Notes: a model not told the origin generated them from the letters alone. Positions 1 to 5,470 are shown, counted from the stretch's first letter. The stretch is 6,317 bases of DNA from Caldifarciminota bacterium (GCA_903908785.1 CAIVTL010000235.1:1-6317); one strand, 5' to 3'. Program-made: numbers and translations.

Positions 1-297
1 ATGATGGCCAGCCGACTGCTCCCCCAGCCCCAGCAGTGGACCCGGTTCGACACCGTGTTGAGACAGAGAAAGATCGGCTCACCCGGCACAGACCGGGTGG
101 CAATAATCTGCCGCGTAGCGCCGTCAATGATGGTCACCGTGTTGGCGATGTAGTTGCTCGTGTATATCTTGTTGCTCAGCGGGTTACAGAACCTGAGCCT
201 GATATGCCCCAACGTCAATGACTCCCTCCAAGTACTGACTTCTAAGCGGGGCCAGCAGCCCGCCGGCCAGAGTCAAGACAATCAACAGCAGTCGCAT
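1..297 (-). pseudogene. Secreted YVTN/YncE-like beta-propeller protein, N-terminal part, frame broken and cut by window edge
   Basis: The start is ATG at 297-295, preceded by a near-perfect Shine-Dalgarno AAAGGAGG four bases upstream. The first frame encodes 37 residues and stops at TAA (186-184). It begins MRLLLIVLTLAGGLLA, a signal peptide, followed by QYLEGVIDVGAYQAQVL, which resembles the strand just before the first repeat of YVTN-type propellers. From base 185 to the left edge a second frame stays open for 61 codons. It begins NPLSNKIYTSNYIANTVTII and continues DGATRQIIATRSVPGEP, then NTVSNRVHCW about 42 residues after the first NP. This is the NP-x-x-NK-[IV]-Y...N-T-V-T-[IV]-ID-G-A-T repeat of the 40-residue YVTN/YncE family. 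The two frames join at the expected place if two bases were lost near CTGTAACCC (for example from CTGTATAACCC, giving LYNP). It could be a decayed gene or an assembly/sequencing error. Family assignment is confident; the molecular role is unknown (extracytoplasmic, probably binding or structural). Confidence 0.78.
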
Positions 298-460
298 GAT
301 GCCTCCTTTGGAAATGTACTCAAAAGCCCGCGATGTCAGCCTGTTCAAGCCGGTCATCTTCTCCTACACGTGATCCAGGATACCTCTCGTTTGCACGTCT
401 CCGATTCCGGCGCAGGCCTGCAGCAGCCGGAGGGCGAATCTGAGCATCTTTCCACACGGC

Positions 461-489
461 ATTGTGCCTCCAAATCCGGCCGGAGTCAA
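461..489 (-). promoter_or_regulatory. Candidate sigma70-like promoter for the propeller gene
   Basis: On the minus strand TTGACT (489-484) is followed by a 17-base spacer and CACAAT (466-461), matching 5/6 and 4/6 of the -35 and -10 consensus. Transcription would start near 455, giving a leader of about 150 bases before the ATG at 297. That leader could form a hairpin from TCCGGC (406-411) and GCCGGA (426-431) around the palindrome GCAGGCCTGC (412-421). The -10 match is modest, so this is tentative. Confidence 0.35.
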
Positions 490-554
490 GGCGGACGCGC
501 GGTCATCAGCGGAACTCCCTTCGGGCATGCCCGGGAGGTGGCGCGACCTGCCAT

Positions 555-583
555 TTGACACTGCTGCGGCGCGCTTCTACAAT
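555..583 (+). promoter_or_regulatory. Strong sigma70-like promoter of the M23 peptidase gene
   Basis: TTGACA (555-560) is a perfect -35 hexamer. An exact 17-base spacer separates it from TACAAT (578-583), a 5/6 match to the -10 consensus. Transcription should start near base 590. This puts the ATG at 587 at or before the transcript start and leaves a leader of about 27 bases before the TTG start at 617. A perfect 12-bp palindrome, CGGGCATGCCCG (522-533), lies 21 bp upstream of the -35 hexamer and could be an operator. Confidence 0.7.
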
Positions 584-603
584 CTCATGTCAGCATCTAA
601 CGA

Positions 604-610
604 AAGGAAG
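604..610 (+). promoter_or_regulatory. Ribosome binding site that selects the TTG start
   Basis: AAGGAAG ends six bases before TTG at 617. No comparable purine-rich site precedes the in-frame ATG at 587, which also overlaps the predicted transcription start. Confidence 0.65.
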
Positions 611-616
611 TCTATC

Positions 617-1951
617 TTGAGAACTCTTGGCATCTTTGTCTTCCTGGCTGCGGCGCTCGCTACGTCCCCGGCCCTGGCGACGAACTGGCCGCTGGTGCCG
701 CTCGACTCGGTCCATCCGCTGGGAAACAACTGGGGCAACTACCAGGACTATGGCGGCGGCCCGTACTTCCACAACGGCATCGACTGCATCACGCCCGACG
801 TCCATGGCCGCCGCGTTACGGCCGTCCGGCACGGCTGGGTCAAAGCCTGGGGAACGATCCAGGCTGAGTATCACTACCGGCTCGCCATCTGCGATACCAA
901 CTCGAGTTTCACCGGCCGCGCCGAAGGGTGGCTCTACGCCCACATCGACGCGGCACGCTGGCACCGCAACCTCGGTGACGAGATACAGGAAGGCGACTCC
1001 ATCGGCTACCTGGTCGAGTGGCCGATGGACGCGACCTTCGACCATTGCCACTTCGCCCGCATCTCCGATACCGGCGCAACCTGGATGCGCTTTCCGAGCG
1101 TAACCTGGTGGTTCATCCAGAACCCGCTGACAATCATCCGGCCCAACGACGACCTGCTCGCCCCGGTAATCGAGAACGCCCGTTCCGGCCAGAAGTTCGC
1201 CTTCTGCCGGAACAATGTGAACAACAGCTACCTGCGCTACGACAGCCTGGTCGGCGACGTGGACATCATCGCCAAGGTCTATGACAAGACCGGCGCGACG
1301 ACGGGCGACCCGACCTGGGACAAGCTCGCGCCCTACGAAATCGACTACTCCATCAGGCGGTTCGATGGCCTCGTCGTGGTGCCGTGGACGATCGGGGTCC
1401 AGTTCTCGAACACGCTGGACGGTGCGCTGGTCAACGTTGTGTACAAGGCTGACAATACCTGCAACTCACAGGGCGACTACGACTACCGAGAGTACTACTT
1501 CATCGTCACTAACACCGACGGCGACTCGATAATCGAATCTTCCGACACCGGCGGCAAGTGGGCGACCGGAACGGTTGGTGATACCACCTATTGGGTGTAT
1601 GTCCGTGCTTCGGACGTGTTCGGCAACACGACGATTGATTCGATGCTGGTCAGGACCCGCAACGGCACGGCAGTCGAGGAGCCGCCGTATGCGGTGCTGT
1701 CACGTCCGCTTCGTGCGACGCAGGCCGTGGGCCGCGGCGGGCTCGTCAGTTTCGGCCTTGCCGGTTCCGGAGCTGTCCGGTTGCGGGTCTACGACCCGGC
1801 CGGCCGAGTCGTGGCGAACCTGGCCGATGGCAGGCTCGGCGCGGGCGAGTACCGTTTCAACTTCACGCCGCCCGCTGCGGGCGTCTACGTTGCCAAGCTG
1901 ACCATCGACGGCAAGGACGCTTACAGCACCAAGCTGGTCGCGCTTAAGTAA
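617..1951 (+). CDS. Secreted M23-family (LytM-like) metallopeptidase with C-terminal sorting-like domain
   Basis: Predicted 444 residues from TTG at 617. The start was chosen from the promoter at 555-583 and the AAGGAAG site, and it gives a compact signal peptide (residues 1-21, RTLGIFVFLAAALA then ATSPALA). Residues 50-150 carry the complete M23 zinc-site signature: H52-x-G-x-D56 (HNGID), H109 in YAH, and H143-x-H145 (HCH). The typical GD-x-[IV]-x-x-G-x-x-IG stretch is at 120-130. By family analogy H52, D56 and H145 bind zinc and H109 and H143 are catalytic. Such enzymes cut peptide cross-links of peptidoglycan or other glycine-containing peptides outside the cytoplasm; the substrate here is not known. 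Residues 160-350 look beta-rich with no motif I can name. Residues 360-444 (LRVYDPAGRVV, then AGVYVAKL and a final STKLVALK) resemble FlgD/type IX secretion C-terminal domains. The gene appears monocistronic and converges on the flavoprotein gene. Confidence 0.88.
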   Translation: MRTLGIFVFLAAALATSPALATNWPLVPLDSVHPLGNNWGNYQDYGGGPYFHNGIDCITPDVHGRRVTAVRHGWVKAWGTIQAEYHYRLAICDTNSSFTGRAEGWLYAHIDAARWHRNLGDEIQEGDSIGYLVEWPMDATFDHCHFARISDTGATWMRFPSVTWWFIQNPLTIIRPNDDLLAPVIENARSGQKFAFCRNNVNNSYLRYDSLVGDVDIIAKVYDKTGATTGDPTWDKLAPYEIDYSIRRFDGLVVVPWTIGVQFSNTLDGALVNVVYKADNTCNSQGDYDYREYYFIVTNTDGDSIIESSDTGGKWATGTVGDTTYWVYVRASDVFGNTTIDSMLVRTRNGTAVEEPPYAVLSRPLRATQAVGRGGLVSFGLAGSGAVRLRVYDPAGRVVANLADGRLGAGEYRFNFTPPAAGVYVAKLTIDGKDAYSTKLVALK

Positions 1952-3224
1952 GGGAAACCGCTACGACGGTGGGCGGCGACGCGCCTCCCGACCGCGCCGC
2001 CGCGACTGATTCCGCGGCTCTGATGCCGGTCGCCCAGGCGAAGTGGAGGTTGTACCCGCCGGTTTCGGCCCAGACGTCGAGCACCTCTCCCGCAAAGTAG
2101 AGCCCGGGAATGCGTCGCGCCTGCATCGTCGCGAAGTCAACCTCATCAAGACTCACGCCACCGCCGGTGACCCTTGCCCGCTCAATCGGCTCGGTGCCCG
2201 TGATTGCGAAATCGGTAGAACGCAGTTGGCCGATGATGCTCTCCTGTTCGGTCCGGCTCAGGTGGGCAAGCACGCGGTCGGCCGGCACTCCGGCCTTCGC
2301 GCAGAGCCACGCCGCCAGCCGGCGTGCCACATAGGAACCGAGGAACGTCCCGAGTTGCTGCTTCGGATGCCCGGCCCTCGCGGCCGTGAACTCTTCGGCC
2401 AGTTCCGACGCGCTCCGGCCCGGCATCCAATCAACCCGCAGCACTACCGGCTTCCGCTCGGCCAGCGCCCGCGCCGCGTGCCCGCACAGATTGAGCACAC
2501 TCGAACCCGAAACGTGCGTGTGAGCGAATATGAAGTGGCCGGTCGCGATTCGGGGTTCATCGCCTGCCGTCAGCAGGCTCATCTCCACCTTCGGCTGGGT
2601 AACCCCGGCCAAGCTGCTTAAATCGTCCTTCGTCCGGAGCGATGCCAGAGCCGGAAACCAGTCTACCGTCTCTAGCCCGAGGTCGCGGCACAGCGCCAGC
2701 CCGTCGCCGGTCGAGCCGGTACGGGAATAGCTCGCGCCGCCGGTCGCGAGGCAGACGTTCCGAGCGGCCACGGTACTACCATCAACCATCCGAACCTGCC
2801 ATCCAGGCTCGATGCGCGCCACGCGGCAGCCGGTTCTCACCAACCCGCCACGTGCCAACGTCTCCTTCACCAGCGCATCCCTGATTCCGGCCGCATCGGT
2901 CCCCTTGGGCCAGACACACCCCTCAGCGTCAGTCCGGGCGTAAACGCCCAGACTCGAAAAGAACTGCTCTATCCGCTGATATGGGAACTTACGCAGCAGC
3001 GGCACGATAAGCCGGACATCGCAGTCAAACCTCTCTGCCATCGCCCTTGGCGGCTCCGCATGAGTGAAGTTACCCTTTCCGCCCCCGGTCACGCAGAGCT
3101 TGCAGCCACACCGGTCGGTTCGCTCAAGGACCACTACGGTGAGGCCCAGCCTGCCGGCCGTGACCGCGCACGCCAAACCCGCGGCCCCGCCGCCGACTAC
3201 GACCAGGTCTGCAACTTCAGCCAT
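1944..3224 (-). CDS. HI0933/BaiN-like NAD(P)/FAD-dependent oxidoreductase
   Basis: The 426-residue product is full length for the HI0933 (YhiN/BaiN, 'aminoacetone oxidase-like') flavoprotein family. Residues 7-34 form the Rossmann FAD-binding fold with GGGAAG (11-16) and the ribose-binding E34 at the end of strand 2. Residues 40-55 match the family motif usually written G-[RK]-K-L-x-x-[ST]-GGG-R-CN-x-TN, here GCKLCVTGGGKGNFTH. Residues 374-404 hold the C-terminal FAD signature GLYFAGEVLD...TGGYNLHFAWATG, preceded by a VTGGGVSLDEVDFATM segment that is also typical. The physiological substrate of this family is mostly unknown, so no reaction is assigned; it is probably cytoplasmic. The GGGKGN variant replaces the common RC pair. 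The ATG at 3224 is supported by where the Rossmann strand begins, but no Shine-Dalgarno is visible upstream. Its stop overlaps the end of the M23 gene by 8 bp inside TTAAGTAA. Confidence 0.93.
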   Translation of the reverse strand: MAEVADLVVVGGGAAGLACAVTAGRLGLTVVVLERTDRCGCKLCVTGGGKGNFTHAEPPRAMAERFDCDVRLIVPLLRKFPYQRIEQFFSSLGVYARTDAEGCVWPKGTDAAGIRDALVKETLARGGLVRTGCRVARIEPGWQVRMVDGSTVAARNVCLATGGASYSRTGSTGDGLALCRDLGLETVDWFPALASLRTKDDLSSLAGVTQPKVEMSLLTAGDEPRIATGHFIFAHTHVSGSSVLNLCGHAARALAERKPVVLRVDWMPGRSASELAEEFTAARAGHPKQQLGTFLGSYVARRLAAWLCAKAGVPADRVLAHLSRTEQESIIGQLRSTDFAITGTEPIERARVTGGGVSLDEVDFATMQARRIPGLYFAGEVLDVWAETGGYNLHFAWATGIRAAESVAAARSGGASPPTVVAVSLT

Positions 3225-3341
3225 TATATGAACTTAGCTATACTGCTATGACCCGGGTTTCCTCAGGCAAGGCTTCTGAACCCTCATGAACCGTTCTGCG
3301 TCTAATATAGTTGAGAGCACGACAGTTCGGTATCATAAACC

Positions 3342-3394
3342 GGCTCGGTCAAAACATTGCCGCGACACTGGGCTGTTCGTGACTCTCTTTTTCT
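3342..3394 (-). repeat. Degenerate intergenic element, copy 1
   Basis: Read on the minus strand, this stretch contains in order AGAAAAAG (3394-3387), GTCACG, GTCGCG, GCAAT and TGACCGAGCC (3351-3342). The same blocks occur in the same order, with different spacing, on the plus strand at 5350-5408. It sits in the 168-bp gap between the lipoprotein and flavoprotein genes and just enters the lipoprotein stop codon. No other function is visible in that gap (3225-3392), and I found no convincing flavoprotein promoter there; a TATAGC about 12 bases before the ATG lacks a suitably spaced -35. Confidence 0.5.
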
Positions 3395-3406
3395 ATTGCC
3401 CAGTGT
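3365..3406 (-). terminator. Inverted repeat across the end of the lipoprotein gene, possible transcription stop
   Basis: ACACTGGGC (3365-3373) and GCCCAGTGT (3398-3406) form a perfect 9-bp inverted repeat around a 24-base loop. The upstream arm lies in the last codons of the lipoprotein gene. No run of T follows on the minus strand, so it is not a classical intrinsic terminator. It might instead protect the 3' end or be part of the repeated element it overlaps. Confidence 0.3.
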
Positions 3407-4586
3407 AGTTCACCCAATCAATGTAGCTGCCGAACGTCTGCCCGCTCAACACACTACCTGACCCGTTGGCGAACAACGTGTCGCTCGTCCAGGTCAGCCG
3501 CGCTGAGTGCAGCCGGTGTTCAAGCTCACCGCCAATGAAGATGAGCGTCGAATCGGTCGGCGAGCAGGCCATGGCTACCGGTGACAGCCCGGAGACTTCG
3601 ACCACGTGCCCCTGCAGATTCGCGGCGAGGACGCGGTCCGGCGCCGCACCCAGACCCTCCCGGAACAACACCCAGTTCCCGTCGAACGTCCACGCGAAAC
3701 CCGAGAAGTAGCCGTCGTCTATGGCTGAAGTCAGATTGACCGGGTTGCTGCCGTCGCGGTTCATGACAAACGCGTCCTGCCGAGTCTCGCCCTCATGCGG
3801 GTCGCCCGGCACAAAGCACTTACTCTCCCGGTAGTACGCCAGCTTGCTGCCGTCCGGTGAGAAAACCGGGCTCGAATTCAAGGTGCACGTGAACCGGCTC
3901 GAGTCAATCAGCACAAAGTCACCGTCGTGCGTGAGCTGGACTCGAACGCCGGACCCGTCCCGCGTGAACAGGTGCGCCATTGCGGCCGGAAATCCCTCAA
4001 AGACAACGAGGTCCGAAACCGGCGAAGCGTCGCAGGCGTAGATGCCGTTCGGAACCGAATCAAGCGCCTGCGCCGGGCCGTACGGCACGTCGGCCCCATA
4101 GAGCCTGCGGTTCGCGATGAACACCACCTGCTGGCACCCGGACCGGAACCGGGGGTATGCCGGGCTGCTGCCGGCCAGCGGAATGAACGCGGCGTCTCTC
4201 GTTCCGTCCGGCCGATAAACCCACAGGCTATCGCCGGTTCCGTCCATCACGAGCCGGGACCGATACCCGACCGTGGCAAGCAGCTCCGCTGAAAGGTACT
4301 CGCGGCTGCCGGAGGTCGCCCGCGCCTGCACCCGGTGCACGCTGCCCTCGCGCAGGCTTGTGACAACCCACGCGAACTCGTACGTCGGAAGCGAATCCCG
4401 GCCCACGACCACGCTATCAATCAACAGTTCCACGTAATCGACGTTGCGGAACGGATGGCACGTGACCGGAATCGTATCTACTCCATACACCTGCCAACCG
4501 GACGACGGCGCTTCAATGGTCACATCTACCTTGTTGCTGCAGGACGCAAACAGGAACAGCAACAGGACCAGACGCAATTGTCTCAT
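3393..4586 (-). CDS. Exported lipoprotein with Ig-like domain and TolB/PD40-type beta-propeller
   Basis: The 397-residue product starts MRQLRLVLLLFLFASC. The hydrophobic stretch and FASC (Cys16) form a lipoprotein signal; the -3 residue is Phe rather than the usual Leu. Residues 20-105 resemble a bacterial Ig-like domain, with a VTIEAPSSG start and a VDYVELLIDSVVVGRD centre. Residues 110-395 look like a propeller of PD40/WD40-like blades. The clearest blade is around 238-286: SSPVFSPDGSKLAYYRES, then DAFVMNRDGSNPVNLT, which matches the TolB-type 'SPDG...IA...I-x-x-M-x-x-DGSN-x-x-x-LT' pattern. Weaker repeats are at 119-130 (LWVYRPDGTR) and 205-220 (HLFTRDGSGVRVQLT). It is presumably anchored on the periplasmic or outer face and binds proteins or ligands; the partner is unknown. 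It is not TolB itself, because there is no TolB N-terminal domain. The gene stands alone, 168 bp upstream of the flavoprotein gene. Confidence 0.85.
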   Translation of the reverse strand: MRQLRLVLLLFLFASCSNKVDVTIEAPSSGWQVYGVDTIPVTCHPFRNVDYVELLIDSVVVGRDSLPTYEFAWVVTSLREGSVHRVQARATSGSREYLSAELLATVGYRSRLVMDGTGDSLWVYRPDGTRDAAFIPLAGSSPAYPRFRSGCQQVVFIANRRLYGADVPYGPAQALDSVPNGIYACDASPVSDLVVFEGFPAAMAHLFTRDGSGVRVQLTHDGDFVLIDSSRFTCTLNSSPVFSPDGSKLAYYRESKCFVPGDPHEGETRQDAFVMNRDGSNPVNLTSAIDDGYFSGFAWTFDGNWVLFREGLGAAPDRVLAANLQGHVVEVSGLSPVAMACSPTDSTLIFIGGELEHRLHSARLTWTSDTLFANGSGSVLSGQTFGSYIDWVNYTGQ

Positions 4587-4592
4587 GCCTAA

Positions 4593-4621
4593 AACCTAAT
4601 CCCGCCCCGGCCGTTTGTCAA
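4593..4621 (-). promoter_or_regulatory. Candidate promoter of the lipoprotein gene (possibly leaderless)
   Basis: Minus-strand TTGACA (4621-4616) is a perfect -35 hexamer. At 17-base spacing the -10 position holds TAGGTT (4598-4593), only 3/6. Transcription would start at about the A of the ATG (4586), meaning little or no leader. This fits the lack of a clear Shine-Dalgarno, but the weak -10 keeps confidence low. Confidence 0.38.
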
Positions 4622-4632
4622 CGAGAACGAAT

Positions 4633-4683
4633 CCCCGAAGTCCGAAATGGAACCACAGATGAACGCAGATGGACACAGATAGA
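4633..4683 (+). repeat. Composite short-period repeat: heptamer pair plus three 10-bp units
   Basis: Two 7-bp units, CCCCGAA and GTCCGAA (4633-4646), share the 12-mer CCGAAGTCCGAA with the heptamer array at 5608-5619 on the opposite strand. Directly after, 4654-4683 contains three 10-bp units: CACAGATGAA, CGCAGATGGA and CACAGATAGA. From memory, arrays of the CACAGATG type recur between genes in many unrelated bacterial genomes with unknown function. The rest of the gap (4684-4790) shows nothing I can identify. Confidence 0.65.
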
Positions 4684-4790
4684 GTCCCGGCCCGAACCCG
4701 ATTCTCACGTCACCACGGGAGGCACTTGCGGACAGTTGCCAACAACCTGACCATTCCAGGAGAGACGAAGGAGAGCAGGCTTCGGCCCTT

Positions 4791-4827
4791 CTGACTTCTG
4801 ACATCTAGCATCTGACATCTGACTTCG
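4791..4827 (+). repeat. Heptamer array, copy 1 (downstream of yjbQ)
   Basis: 37 bp made of five consecutive 7-bp units of the form CTGAC[AT]T or CTAGCAT, ending in CG. It matches 5301-5337 at 31 of 37 positions without gaps and in the same orientation. It lies 21 bp beyond the yjbQ stop codon. Confidence 0.85.
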
Positions 4828-4848
4828 CCCGGTGCTTGGGCTCTCGGT

Positions 4849-5265
4849 CTATTCGCCGACCACCGTCACCACGAGCTTGCGCCGTCGCGGCCGGTTGTCG
4901 AAATCGAGGAAGACAATCTGCTGCCACGTCCCCAGCGCGACTCTGCCGTCTTTCACCGGGAACGCCTGCGATGCCCCGACCAGCGCGCTGCGCAGGTGCG
5001 CGAAACCATTGCCGTCGTCCCAGGTATCATTGTGATGGTAGCGCGCCTTCTCCGGCGCGAGCTTCTGCAGCGCTTCCTTCAGGTCCGCAACCGCGCCCGG
5101 CTCAAACTCGACGGTCGTGATACCCGCGGTCGAACCCGGGTTCGCGATGCAGACGATGCCGTTCCTGACTCCCGACTCCGCGACACTCGCAGCCACCTGC
5201 GCCGAAACGTCAATGGCGTCGCCGAAGCCCTGGGTCGAGACCTCAAATGTGTTGCTGTGGACCAT
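4849..5265 (-). CDS. yjbQ: YjbQ family protein (UPF0047, secondary thiamine-phosphate synthase-like)
   Basis: The 138-residue product is full length for the YjbQ/UPF0047 family. Recognisable family blocks are STAGITTVEFEPGAVADL (45-62), YHHND (76-80), GNGFAHLRSALVGAS (85-99), LGTWQQIVFLDFD (111-123) and the basic RPRRR (125-129) before the last strand. The small alpha/beta protein forms compact oligomers in this family. E. coli YjbQ has weak thiamine-phosphate synthase activity, but the true cellular role is unsettled. The ATG at 5265 gives the usual family N-terminus (MVHSNTFEVSTQGF), although no Shine-Dalgarno is visible; the bases just before it read CTTGACAA. The gene is alone on its strand here and is bracketed at close range by two direct copies of a heptamer array (4791-4827 and 5301-5337). 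It may be transcribed from the promoter at 5442-5470 with a leader of about 170 bases. Confidence 0.92.
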   Translation of the reverse strand: MVHSNTFEVSTQGFGDAIDVSAQVAASVAESGVRNGIVCIANPGSTAGITTVEFEPGAVADLKEALQKLAPEKARYHHNDTWDDGNGFAHLRSALVGASQAFPVKDGRVALGTWQQIVFLDFDNRPRRRKLVVTVVGE

Positions 5266-5300
5266 TTGTCAAGTTGTGTTGCGGCAGACTCGCACGCTTT

Positions 5301-5337
5301 CTGACTTCTGCAATCTAGCTTCTAGCCTCTGACTTCG
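5301..5337 (+). repeat. Heptamer array, copy 2 (upstream of yjbQ)
   Basis: 37 bp of five 7-bp units: CTGACTT, CTGCAAT, CTAGCTT, CTAGCCT and CTGACTT, then CG. The outer units are identical to those of the copy at 4791-4827, and the differences are confined to the middle units. It lies 35 bp before the yjbQ start codon. Confidence 0.85.
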
Positions 5338-5345
5338 TCCACTCC

Positions 5346-5435
5346 AAAAAGAAAAAGGGGTCACGGCCGGTCGCGAGTCTGGCTGCAATCTTACAGAGTG
5401 ACCGAGCCTATAGCGATTACGCTTCCGGCGTGCCC
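5346..5435 (-). ncRNA. Hypothetical small RNA or structured yjbQ leader
   Basis: This is the stretch expected to be transcribed first from the promoter at 5442-5470, and it has no plausible ORF. On the minus strand GGTCAC (5403-5398) can pair with GTGACC (5364-5359) across 33 bases. Within that loop, TCTG and CAGA can form a smaller stem. The outer stem is followed by CC and the tract TTTTTCTTTTT (5356-5346). A 6-bp stem with such a large loop is weak for an intrinsic terminator. I see no TPP riboswitch core (no CTGAGA), although the next gene is yjbQ. This is a speculative inference. Confidence 0.2.
5350..5408 (+). repeat. Degenerate intergenic element, copy 2
   Basis: On the plus strand the blocks AGAAAAAG (5350-5357), GTCACG, GTCGCG, GCAAT and TGACCGAGCC (5399-5408) occur in the same order as on the minus strand at 3394-3342. 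The last block is an exact 10-base match. The element is inverted relative to copy 1. Confidence 0.5.
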
Positions 5436-5441
5436 CGCCAA

Positions 5442-5470
5442 AATTTAGCGAGCCCCTGCCCGCCTGTCAA
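5442..5470 (-). promoter_or_regulatory. Good sigma70-like promoter without an adjacent ORF
   Basis: Minus-strand TTGACA (5470-5465), a 17-base spacer and TAAATT (5447-5442) match 6/6 and 4/6 of consensus; the start would be near 5435. A small inverted repeat, AAGAA-AC-TTCTT, sits immediately upstream and overlaps the first bases of the -35 hexamer, so a regulator site is possible. The first ORF downstream on this strand is yjbQ, about 170 bases away. Confidence 0.5.

Noticed and set aside
364..462. Minus-strand 32-codon ORF with GGAGG before its ATG, upstream of the propeller gene
   Set aside because: Its ATG overlaps the -10 hexamer of the predicted promoter, so it would not be in that transcript, and the peptide has no recognisable features. 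A leader peptide cannot be excluded if transcription starts further upstream.
154..558. Plus-strand open frame of 134 codons left of the M23 gene
   Set aside because: It has no ribosome site or recognisable motif, crosses the divergent promoter region, and lies opposite the start of the propeller gene, whose signal peptide and repeat are much better evidence.
4589..4804. Minus-strand 71-codon ORF between the lipoprotein and yjbQ genes
   Set aside because: It is largely a translation of the CACAGATG and heptamer repeats, with no domain and no ribosome site.
5267..5272. TTGACA directly before the yjbQ ATG as a -35 element
   Set aside because: No -10-like hexamer lies 16-18 bases downstream, and the start it would imply lies inside the conserved N-terminus of YjbQ.
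5266..5440. TPP riboswitch upstream of the thiamine-related gene yjbQ
   Set aside because: Neither the CTGAGA core nor the paired downstream motif is present on the minus strand.
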